Source: JBFHFS01 sp041583495
Lineage (GTDB): Bacteria; Bacteroidota; Bacteroidia; Bacteroidales; Marinilabiliaceae
Length of the DNA: 64,000 nt
Reading direction: 5' to 3'
NCBI GenBank assembly: GCA_041583495.1
Contig: JBFHFS010000012.1
Coordinates: forward strand, 1-64,000
Under the pieces are notes generated by a model. The model ran no database searches, was not told the DNA's origin, and saw nothing but the letters and a program-made list of their open reading frames with translations. Positions 55,406 to 63,371 of this stretch are shown here, in pieces. The translations under genes were made by a program, and so were the position numbers. Within the stretch, counting starts at the first letter, position 1. Each line of letters begins with the position of its first letter.

Positions 55406-58400
55406 TTAATAATTTAAATAGTTGAGATCTAAAACCGTCTGATTATAAAGATGAAGGTTTTCCAAATAGTTGATCATCAAATGGCCTGCACTCTCGATAG
55501 CCATCACATATTCAGGGAAACCGATCTCCCCACTTTGGTATAATTTAAGGCCCGATTTCACCAACTCCCTGGCCAGTGATTCCCCACGGGTTTCGTAGAT
55601 ATTCACGGCCTCTGAATATTTTTTCAGGTCGGATTGGAGCTGCTGAAATCGACTCTCCAAATGCTTCTGGTAGTCGATATAATTTTCGTTGGTCGCCTTT
55701 AACTGCAGCTTACTCATCTGCACACGGTTTTTCTGGGTGTGAAAAAAGAGGGGTATGGACACCCCGATCTGGAAGCCATTGTACTCCTGTGCATTGGGCG
55801 CGTTATTGGTTCCCCTGAAATATTCAAGATTCAAATCGGGCAACCAGCGGTTTTTCTCAAGCGACCAGGCACTCTTTGCCGCTTTCTGAGAACTCCTAAG
55901 ATACGAAAGGCCGGGGTGGTTGGCTGTGTCGGGAAACTGAATCTTCAGTTTTGGCAAGGTATCCTCAGCGACCATCACCATAGAGTCGGTTTGCAACCAG
56001 GCCTTTAAACGACTTCCGGAGGCCTGCAGACTTTCAGAAGCCGCCTTTAAACCAAGTTTTATCTCATCACTTTTTGTTTGAGCGGTAAGCGATTCCAGCC
56101 AGGTAATCTCCCCCAGTTCGAAGCGCCGACCCGCTGCATCCGAGAACAGGGTATAAAGCGAATCGAGAAACAGGTACTGGCGCTCAAGACTCTTGAAATA
56201 AACCACCTCGTAATAGGCTTTCGACACTTCCCGCATGAGATTTTGCCTGCTTTGCAGATATTTATACCCCTGCATCTCGCTGATATTCTCCAACATCCGT
56301 CTTTGAGACCCATATACCGTGGGAAAACTGAACGATTGCTGAACACCCCACACCTTGAGGGGCTCATCGTTGTGGGCGATATTATTCTCATCGTAACTGT
56401 AGAAGATCTCGGTTTTGTCGATATCCCATGCAGTGCCCACCTCTTTGCGTATTCTTTCGGTTTCGAGGGCCGAGGCTCTATAACCGGCATTGTTCTGAAG
56501 AGCTAACTCAAGGGCCTGGCTGAGCGACACCGGCTGCTGGCCCGATGCGGTTGCGGGAAGCACCATAAACAGGGACACAAACAGCCAGATGAATCGTTTC
56601 CTCGACCGGTCCCTTGGTCGTTCCATAATACAATACAATACCGGCAGCAACAAAAGAGTCAACAGGGTTGCCGACACCAACCCGCCAATCACCACCGTTG
56701 CCAGGGGACGCTGAACTTCCGCACCGGCATTGATCGACACAGCCATGGGTAAAAATCCCAGGGCCGCCGCCGAGGCGGTCAATAACACAGGCCGCAACCG
56801 TTGTTTGGTGCCCTGCAAAACCCGCTCTTTTAACGTGGTGATGCCTTCTGCTTTCAACTCTTTAAAGTGCTCCAGCAATACAATCCCATTGAGAACGGCG
56901 ATACCAAACAGAGCAATAAAGCCTACTCCGGCTGAGATGGAAAAAGGCATTCCTCTGATCCACAACAACAAAATGCCTCCCACGGCCGAAAGTGGAACCG
57001 CCGAAAAAATAAGCATCGCCTCCTTGAAGCTGCCAAAGGCAAAATGAAGCATAATAAAAATCAGGATCAGAGCGATCGGAACAGCAATCATCAATCGGTT
57101 GCGTGCGCTGCGAAGGTTCTCGAATTGCCCGCCATATTCAACCGAATAACCGGGGGGCAGAATCACTTTTTCGTGGATCAGCCGGCTGGCATCGTCAGCC
57201 ACCGACTCCAGATCCCGGCCCCTGACATTCACCCCAACCACAACCCTTCGCCGGGTATCGTCGCGTGAAATCTTTGCCGGGCCCTTAGAATACTCGATAT
57301 CAGCCACCTCCCGCAAAGGAATCTGACCCCCATTGGGCAGGGGCACATAGGTGTTTCTAAGGTGAGCCAGGTCTTGTCTGGCCTCCTCTCTGAACCGAAC
57401 CACCAGGTCGAAACGGCGTTCGCCTTCAAACACCGTTCCTGCCGTCGCCCCGGCAAAAGCCACCGACACAATCCGGTTAAGATCGGCTACATTAAGACCA
57501 TAACGAGCCAGGTCTTTTCGCCGGTACTGAACCGTCATCTGAGGCAAACCGGTAGTTTTATCCATTACAACATCCGCTGCGCCAGGAACTCCCTCCATCA
57601 GCTTTTTGACCTCACTTGCTTTTTGGTTCAACACATCCAGATCGTCCCCAAATATTTTGATGGCCAGGTCGGCCCGAACACCGGTGATCAGCTCATTGAA
57701 CCGCATCTCTATGGGCTGGGTAAATTCCAGCTCCATCTCCGGCATTTCGGACAGGATGCGCTCTTTAAATTTTTCAGCCAGCTGGTCTTTTGTGCTGGCC
57801 GTCACCCACTCTCCGCGTGGAATTAACGTAATAATCACATCGGTCTCCTCCATCGACATAGGATCGGTTGGCACCTCTGCGGCGCCAATTCGACTGACCA
57901 CTTGCTTTGTTTCGGGAAAGGATTTGACAATTTTCTCAATTTGAGTCATGGTCTCTATGGTCTTGCTCAGACTGGTCCCGGTTTTTAAAACGGGTTGTAT
58001 CACAAAATCACCCTCATCTAAAACAGGAACAAACTCAGCCCCCATCCTGCTGAAGACAAACCCGGCACCTCCAACCACCACGATGGCAAACAGTATAACC
58101 GCCTTTTTATGCACCAGAGCCCAATCGATAGTAGGTCGATAAAGCTTATATATAAAAGCCATGAGCTTCCCGGAGATGGTTGCTTTGGTTTGGTTGACGG
58201 GCTTGATAAACAACGAAGAGATTGCCGGGACATAGGTAAAACCAAAGATCATGGCCCCAATTAAAGCAAAGCTAAAGGTAAGCGCCATGGGACGAAACAT
58301 TTTTCCTTCCACTCCACTCAGGGTGAGGATGGGTATAAAAACAATAATGATAATGACCTGACCAAAAATGGCAGACCTCATCATTCGGGATGCCCCCTGC

Positions 58401-59728
58401 ATCGCGATGCCGTCGAGTGCCTCCTCTCGTTCTGTGGGCGCCAGAGAGAGTAACCCTTTGCTTTTTTGACTCACCTTTGAGGCAATATACTCGACAATGA
58501 TGACCGCCCCGTCTATTATGATTCCAAAGTCGATAGCACCCAGACTCATTAAGTTGGCATCTATTCCAAACAGATACATCATCGAGAGGGCAAACATAAG
58601 GCTTAAGGGGATGATGGAAGCCACTACCAACCCCGACCGCCAGTTACCCAGCAGCAAAACCACCACAAAGATCACAATTAAGCTGCCCAGAATCAGGTTT
58701 TCGGTGATGGTAAAAGTCGTTCTCGATATCAACTCACTCCGGTCGAGAAAGGGATTAATAAAAACCCCCTCAGGGAGCGACTCCCCAACCTTTTCGACCC
58801 GCTCCTTAACCCGCTTAATCACGTCGTTCGAATTGGCATCTTTAAGCATCATCACCTGCCCAAGCACCTTTTCGCCTTCACCGTTCCCGGTGATGGCTCC
58901 AAACCGGTTGGCATAGCCAAAGCGCACCTCTGCCAGTTCCTTCAACAACACCGGAATCCCATTGCGGGTATCGAGTACAATATTCTGAATATCCTCCAGA
59001 TTCTCCACCAAACCCTCTCCTCTCACAAAATAACTCTGCCCGGTTTTTTCGATATACCCACCACCGGCTATGCTGTTTGATTTAGAAACCGCCTCATACA
59101 CCTGCTCAAGAGTAATTCCCAACCCTTTCATCTTTTCGGGTGAGAGGGCCACCTCATATTGTTTCAGATAGCCACCCCAGGTATTCACCTCCACAACGCC
59201 TGATATCCCTGACAGTTGCCTTCGAACAATCCAGTCCTGTATGGTACGTAAATCCATAGGAGAATAAACATCCTCGTAACCCGGTTTTACATCGAGGGTA
59301 TATTGATATATCTCGCCCAGCCCGGTAGATACCGGTCCCATAAAGGGGGTGCCGAACCCTTCGGGAATGTTTTCGGAGGCTGAAGCTAATTTCTCGGCAA
59401 TAAGCTGACGGGGCAGGTAAGTCCCCATGCTTTCGTTGAATACAATTGTCACCACCGACAAACCAAACTTGGATACCGAACGGATTTCCTCCACTCCTGG
59501 CAGGTTGGCCATCTCCATCTCAACCGGGTAGGTTAAAAACTTCTCCACATCGGCCGTAGAAAGATTTCGCGAGGTCGTAATCACCTGAACCTGATTATTG
59601 GTAACATCAGGAACCGCCCCGATTGGAATGCGCGAGAGAGAGAAAAGCCCAAAACCTACAATGGTTAAGGTGAAAAGAAAAACCATTAGCTTATTCCGAA
59701 CACTGAAACGAACAATGGATTCAATCAT
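55406..59728 (-). CDS. CusA/CzcA-type metal RND permease fused to TolC-family outer membrane protein
   Basis: 1440 residues in one uninterrupted frame. The permease (about 1-1034) begins MIESIVRFSVRNKLMVFLFTLTI and has the metal-RND TM4 motif LGAIDFGIIIDGAVIIVEY (Asp400, Asp406). Then a basic stretch (RPRDRSRKRF) leads into a hydrophobic segment ending LPATASGQ (about 1046-1064), just like a signal peptide with a cleavage site, preceded by Met1035. Residues about 1064-1440 form a complete TolC-like protein. Permeases of this length with a TolC tail are known in Bacteroidota; the mode of topology or processing is unclear. The adaptor gene follows. Confidence 0.93.
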   Translation of the reverse strand: MIESIVRFSVRNKLMVFLFTLTIVGFGLFSLSRIPIGAVPDVTNNQVQVITTSRNLSTADVEKFLTYPVEMEMANLPGVEEIRSVSKFGLSVVTIVFNESMGTYLPRQLIAEKLASASENIPEGFGTPFMGPVSTGLGEIYQYTLDVKPGYEDVYSPMDLRTIQDWIVRRQLSGISGVVEVNTWGGYLKQYEVALSPEKMKGLGITLEQVYEAVSKSNSIAGGGYIEKTGQSYFVRGEGLVENLEDIQNIVLDTRNGIPVLLKELAEVRFGYANRFGAITGNGEGEKVLGQVMMLKDANSNDVIKRVKERVEKVGESLPEGVFINPFLDRSELISRTTFTITENLILGSLIVIFVVVLLLGNWRSGLVVASIIPLSLMFALSMMYLFGIDANLMSLGAIDFGIIIDGAVIIVEYIASKVSQKSKGLLSLAPTEREEALDGIAMQGASRMMRSAIFGQVIIIIVFIPILTLSGVEGKMFRPMALTFSFALIGAMIFGFTYVPAISSLFIKPVNQTKATISGKLMAFIYKLYRPTIDWALVHKKAVILFAIVVVGGAGFVFSRMGAEFVPVLDEGDFVIQPVLKTGTSLSKTIETMTQIEKIVKSFPETKQVVSRIGAAEVPTDPMSMEETDVIITLIPRGEWVTASTKDQLAEKFKERILSEMPEMELEFTQPIEMRFNELITGVRADLAIKIFGDDLDVLNQKASEVKKLMEGVPGAADVVMDKTTGLPQMTVQYRRKDLARYGLNVADLNRIVSVAFAGATAGTVFEGERRFDLVVRFREEARQDLAHLRNTYVPLPNGGQIPLREVADIEYSKGPAKISRDDTRRRVVVGVNVRGRDLESVADDASRLIHEKVILPPGYSVEYGGQFENLRSARNRLMIAVPIALILIFIMLHFAFGSFKEAMLIFSAVPLSAVGGILLLWIRGMPFSISAGVGFIALFGIAVLNGIVLLEHFKELKAEGITTLKERVLQGTKQRLRPVLLTASAAALGFLPMAVSINAGAEVQRPLATVVIGGLVSATLLTLLLLPVLYCIMERPRDRSRKRFIWLFVSLFMVLPATASGQQPVSLSQALELALQNNAGYRASALETERIRKEVGTAWDIDKTEIFYSYDENNIAHNDEPLKVWGVQQSFSFPTVYGSQRRMLENISEMQGYKYLQSRQNLMREVSKAYYEVVYFKSLERQYLFLDSLYTLFSDAAGRRFELGEITWLESLTAQTKSDEIKLGLKAASESLQASGSRLKAWLQTDSMVMVAEDTLPKLKIQFPDTANHPGLSYLRSSQKAAKSAWSLEKNRWLPDLNLEYFRGTNNAPNAQEYNGFQIGVSIPLFFHTQKNRVQMSKLQLKATNENYIDYQKHLESRFQQLQSDLKKYSEAVNIYETRGESLARELVKSGLKLYQSGEIGFPEYVMAIESAGHLMINYLENLHLYNQTVLDLNYLNY

Positions 59729-60037
59729 AATAGAGATTTAATATTTTTCGAAGCCATTAATTTATGAATATTTTTCAACTGTTAACACCCTTTGTCTTTA
59801 TTTTTTTCCCGGGCAAGGGCATTGATTTGGTTAAATTATTCTATTTTTATCAATTTTATCAACCAGAACAGAACAGATTTCCTCATGTCATATATCAACC
59901 AACATAAGGAATAGGGATATTCAGGAAATTCGGGAAGCGCTGAAGCAAACCCCAATAATCCTGTCAGAAAACATTACGAATTCAACCAAAATGAATTCAT
60001 GAAAATTCGAATAAATTAACTCTCAACACCCAAAAAA
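59729..60037. other. Divergent intergenic region between efflux and redox operons
   Basis: 309 bases, A/T-rich. A perfect 7-bp inverted repeat GAATTCA-N7-TGAATTC (59978-59998) ends 39 bases before the oxidoreductase ATG; it may be an operator or chance. I see no clear TAnnTTTG box for either gene. Confidence 0.4.
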
Positions 60038-61390
60038 ATGCCTCAAATTTCCCGAAGATCATTTATGAAAAAAGCCTCTGCAGCAGCTGCAGGGGTTCTA
60101 ATAATCCCTAAAATGATAAGCTGCTCGCCAAATAACCGGTTAAACTTTGCTGTAATTGGCGTTGGCGGACAAGGACGTGCGAGCTGGAGCCAGATCCCCC
60201 TCGAGAGTATCGTTGCCATGTGCGATGTGGATGACAGAATGGCGGCAAAAGGATTTAAGGCCTGTCCCAACGCGAAGAAGTACAAAGACTATAGAGTGAT
60301 GTTCGATGAAATGGCCAAAGATATTGATGCCGTTATCATTGCAACGCCCGACCATTCACACTTTCCGGCTGCCATGGCCGCCATGGAACTCGGCAAACAT
60401 GTATTGGTAGAGAAGCCATTGACACACAACATCTGGCAATCGCGCACCCTCAAAAAAGCGGCCAGACATTATGGTGTTGTTTCACAAATGGGCAACCAGG
60501 GGCATACCACCAACGGAATCAGATTGGTAAAAGAGTGGTACGAGGCCGATGTACTCGGTCAGGTGAGAGAGGTAATTGCCTGGCAGGGTAAAATAGACTT
60601 TGAACATGATGGTTACTTTGCACCCCCAACAAGCTTTCCTCCCCAAATCGATGAAGTCCCCAAAGAACTTGATTGGGATTTGTGGCAAGGACCTGCAGCT
60701 TCCCGGCCATTCAATCATCTTTATGCGCCCAGAACCTGGCGAGGATTTTACGATTTCGGAAACGGAAAATTAGGAGACTGGTGTTGTCATACCCTGGACG
60801 CTCCCTTCTGGGCTTTGGACATGGGAATGCCCCACACGGTCGAAGGAACCATCCCCAATCCGGTATCCGATCACAGCTTTGTTGCCGAAGAATCGCTGGT
60901 AACCTGGCATTTCGGAGCCCGTGGCAATAAAGCTCCTGTAACCCTTAAATGGTATGAAGGCATTGAAAAACCTGCCATTAGGCCGGAATGGGGAATTGAT
61001 GAACTTCCCGGAGCGGGCATGATAATGATCGGAGATAAAAAAACATTGATCACAGGGGTCAGACCCAATGATCCCAGATTGCTCGTTCCTGAGGAAGAGA
61101 TGAAAGAATTCCTGAAAAATGCACCGGCACCAACCATACCCAGAGTTGAGGAGGAAAAACCTGTTCAGGAGTGGGTCGCCGCCATCAAGAATGGTACACT
61201 TCCCGGATCTAATTTCGATTATGCGGCCGACTTGGTAGAAATGTGTGAGGTGGGTGTTTTGGCCCAACGATTCGGAGGAAAACTCCTCTACGATGCCAAA
61301 AACATGAAAGTTACCAACCGCCCCGAATTAGATCCTTACATAAAAGAAACGCCTCGCCAAGGGTGGTCTTATGGTGAAGGTCTTTGGTAG
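60038..61390 (+). CDS. Tat-exported Gfo/Idh/MocA-family oxidoreductase
   Basis: 450 residues. The N-terminus is a Tat signal (SRRSFMKK at 5-12, then ASAAAAGVLIIPKMISC); the Cys at 29 may be a lipoprotein site. The Rossmann motif is FAVIGVGGQGRASW, and the GFO signature EKPLTHNIWQSR holds the EKP lysine (Glu125-Lys126-Pro127). The C-terminal domain is long. Family members oxidise sugars or polyols with tightly bound NAD(P); exported ones in Bacteroidota act on glycosides. First of two such genes around the cytochrome-FGE fusion. Followed by a terminator at 61413. Confidence 0.93.
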   Translation: MPQISRRSFMKKASAAAAGVLIIPKMISCSPNNRLNFAVIGVGGQGRASWSQIPLESIVAMCDVDDRMAAKGFKACPNAKKYKDYRVMFDEMAKDIDAVIIATPDHSHFPAAMAAMELGKHVLVEKPLTHNIWQSRTLKKAARHYGVVSQMGNQGHTTNGIRLVKEWYEADVLGQVREVIAWQGKIDFEHDGYFAPPTSFPPQIDEVPKELDWDLWQGPAASRPFNHLYAPRTWRGFYDFGNGKLGDWCCHTLDAPFWALDMGMPHTVEGTIPNPVSDHSFVAEESLVTWHFGARGNKAPVTLKWYEGIEKPAIRPEWGIDELPGAGMIMIGDKKTLITGVRPNDPRLLVPEEEMKEFLKNAPAPTIPRVEEEKPVQEWVAAIKNGTLPGSNFDYAADLVEMCEVGVLAQRFGGKLLYDAKNMKVTNRPELDPYIKETPRQGWSYGEGLW

Positions 61391-61412
61391 CCGGTTTTAT
61401 AATAAACCCCCA

Positions 61413-61445
61413 AAGCAGTCTGCAACCCACAGACTGCTTTTTTCT
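61413..61445 (+). terminator. Terminator after the first oxidoreductase
   Basis: AAGCAGTCTG (61413-61422), a 7-base loop, and CAGACTGCTT (61430-61439) form a perfect 10-bp stem followed by a T-rich run (TTTTCTTTCC). It separates the first oxidoreductase from the cytochrome fusion gene, so those two are transcribed separately. Confidence 0.88.
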
Positions 61446-61680
61446 TTCCTGACACCGGGATAAAAAACTTATACGGCTATCTCCCGGTGGAGGAATTAGT
61501 GGTAAAATGGCTGGAGGTTATATCCTTAAGCCAGCGCACCACTCATTAATTTGGAATCATCCTAAGGTAATACTTCGCAATATTTATATATTTTTGTTCT
61601 TTCACCCGGCGCCTTGAAAAAGCGCCTTACTAAACCTGTGCCACAGAAAACTCTTTTGGAGTATTTCTTACAACCTTATC

Positions 61681-61690
61681 GGGGGGGGGG
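61681..61690 (+). repeat. Homopolymer of ten G in the leader of the cytochrome-FGE gene
   Basis: Ten consecutive G, 84 bases before the ATG at 61774 and 84 bases after the possible -7 box at 61589-61596. It is the longest G or C run I noticed in the window. Such runs are prone to slippage; a regulatory effect on leader structure or transcription is inference. It could also be a sequencing artefact. Confidence 0.6.
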
Positions 61691-61773
61691 CAATTCGATT
61701 CCATCACGGGTTTTAATTTATTATTTCAAAATTAATTGCATCGTTATCAATGCTTTGACAACAATTCCAATCC

Positions 61774-63294
61774 ATGAATTTCAAACAGACCTATCATAAA
61801 AGGAAAAGCATTATCCTGATAATTGCCGGGATGATTTTGGCACTTCTGCTGGTATATCCCTACAACAAGGCGGTTCAATACACCAGTACGAATGAATATT
61901 GTTTTTCATGCCATGTTCACGATCACGCAGAAGAATCCTGGCGCTTATCGGCCCACGTCAATAATTCCTCCGGCACGATGGCCAACTGTGTAGATTGTCA
62001 CCTGCCACCCAAAGGGCACGGCTACATTTGGGCCAAGGCCAAACATGGTGCCAAGGATATTTACGGTTATCTGCTAAAGGACCATGATAAAATTAACTGG
62101 GAAGCCAAGCGAACCATTGAAAAAGCAGACCAATACACTTACGAGTCATCGTGTTTGAATTGCCACCCCAACTTATTTCCCGCTACCCTCTCGGACGAAG
62201 GGGTTGACTCGCATCTTTATTACGAACACAACCAGGAGGAACTCTCATGCCTGAATTGCCATATGCATACAGGCCATTACAAAAAAGGGTTCGAACACGC
62301 TCAAAACATGGCTTTTTCGGATATCGAAACCGAGGAGGGAGAACGCTACACCTCTGCCGCCCGCATAGATACATTTGCCAACTACACTGAATACATTCCC
62401 GGGTCCTCGGTCTCCTTTAAAATGGCGGCCATTCCCGGCGGAGAATTTTTATTGGGAAGCCCAAAGAAGGAACCCCTCCGCAAAGAGAATGAAGGCCCGC
62501 AGGTAAAAGTTAAGCTCGATCCTTTTTTCATCGCTGTGACCGAAGTTTCCTGGAATGAGTTTCTGGCCTGGTTCAATGCCACCACCTCCGAAGGTCGGAT
62601 GGAAGATGGCCATCAGGCAGAGGTAGATGCCTTTTCGGGCGCCACACCCCCCTGGGGAGCTCCCGACCAGGGATGGGGCAAGGGCCTAAGGCCCGCCATC
62701 ACCATGACACACCATGCAGCCACCGAATATTGTCGTTGGTTATCCCACGTCACGGGCAAAAAATACCGGCTCCCGACCGAGGCCGAATGGGAATATGCTG
62801 CCAGAGGAGGCACCACAGGTCCTTATTTCTTTGAAGGCAGCCCACGCGATTTCACAACCTCTACACTCTGGAACAGGTTGTTCGGCGCCGATACCACCAC
62901 CATTACCGCTAACATTATTTATAAAGAAAACAGCGGCCTTAAAACCCAGCTCCCCTCCAGCGTGAGAGCGAATCCCTTTGGATTAAAAAATATGCTGGGA
63001 AATGTAGCCGAATTTTGCCTGGACTGGTATGCCCCCAACAGTTACGAACAATATCAGGGCCTCATAAGCAACCCCACCGGACCCGCCTCCGGAAAAGAAC
63101 ATGTGATAAGGGGCGGCTCATTCCTGAGCGATGCCATGGATACCAGAAGTGCCTCGCGCGCTCAAACACAAACCAAAAACTGGCTAAAAACCGACCCGCA
63201 AATCCCCAAGAGTATCTGGTGGTATTCCGATGCCACCCACGTTGGGTTCCGGGTGGTGTGCGAACCCGATTCCGGCTTGGTAATGAAACGCTAA
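61774..63294 (+). CDS. NapC/NrfH-type tetraheme cytochrome fused to an FGE/SUMF1-like domain
   Basis: 506 residues. An N-terminal helix (about 11-30, KSIILIIAGMILALLLVYP) anchors it in the inner membrane. Four CxxCH heme sites follow: CFSCH (43-47), CVDCH (72-76), CLNCH (127-131) and CLNCH (159-163), with the family segment WAKAKHGAKDIYGYL (86-100). From about 215 an FGE/SUMF1-like domain runs to 497: AAIPGGEFLLGSP, YRLPTEAEWEYAARGG, FGLKNMLGNVAEFCLDWY, VIRGGSF and THVGFRVVCE. The catalytic cysteines of true FGE after GGSF are replaced (LSDAMDTRSA), so it is probably not a sulfatase-activating enzyme. Confidence 0.92.
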   Translation: MNFKQTYHKRKSIILIIAGMILALLLVYPYNKAVQYTSTNEYCFSCHVHDHAEESWRLSAHVNNSSGTMANCVDCHLPPKGHGYIWAKAKHGAKDIYGYLLKDHDKINWEAKRTIEKADQYTYESSCLNCHPNLFPATLSDEGVDSHLYYEHNQEELSCLNCHMHTGHYKKGFEHAQNMAFSDIETEEGERYTSAARIDTFANYTEYIPGSSVSFKMAAIPGGEFLLGSPKKEPLRKENEGPQVKVKLDPFFIAVTEVSWNEFLAWFNATTSEGRMEDGHQAEVDAFSGATPPWGAPDQGWGKGLRPAITMTHHAATEYCRWLSHVTGKKYRLPTEAEWEYAARGGTTGPYFFEGSPRDFTTSTLWNRLFGADTTTITANIIYKENSGLKTQLPSSVRANPFGLKNMLGNVAEFCLDWYAPNSYEQYQGLISNPTGPASGKEHVIRGGSFLSDAMDTRSASRAQTQTKNWLKTDPQIPKSIWWYSDATHVGFRVVCEPDSGLVMKR

Positions 63295-63371
63295 ACCCCT
63301 CAGCATAACGGGCCTCCTGAATCAACAAAACATGACTTAAAGAGACGCCTCGAACCAGAAAAAATAAAACC

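Larger units (their letters stand above)
61391..61773. other. Intergenic region upstream of the cytochrome-FGE gene
   Basis: 383 bases holding the terminator at 61413-61445, a possible -7 box TATTTTTG (61589-61596), a run of ten G (61681-61690) and the leader of the fusion gene. A 61-codon frame at 61614-61799 starts with TTG and crosses the G run and the start of the fusion gene; I reject it. Confidence 0.5.

Noticed and set aside
55406..59728. Frameshift or assembly join creating the permease-TolC fusion
   Set aside because: The frame is open and in phase through a sensible linker with a signal-peptide-like segment, and such fusions occur in other Bacteroidota.
61614..61799. 61-codon frame running through the ten-G tract
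   Set aside because: Starts with TTG, depends on the tract length for its frame, and overlaps the start of the cytochrome-FGE gene in another frame.
61774..63294. Sulfatase-activating FGE function for the C-terminal domain
   Set aside because: The cysteine pair expected after the GGSF motif is absent (LSDAMDTRSA), and there is no sulfatase gene nearby.
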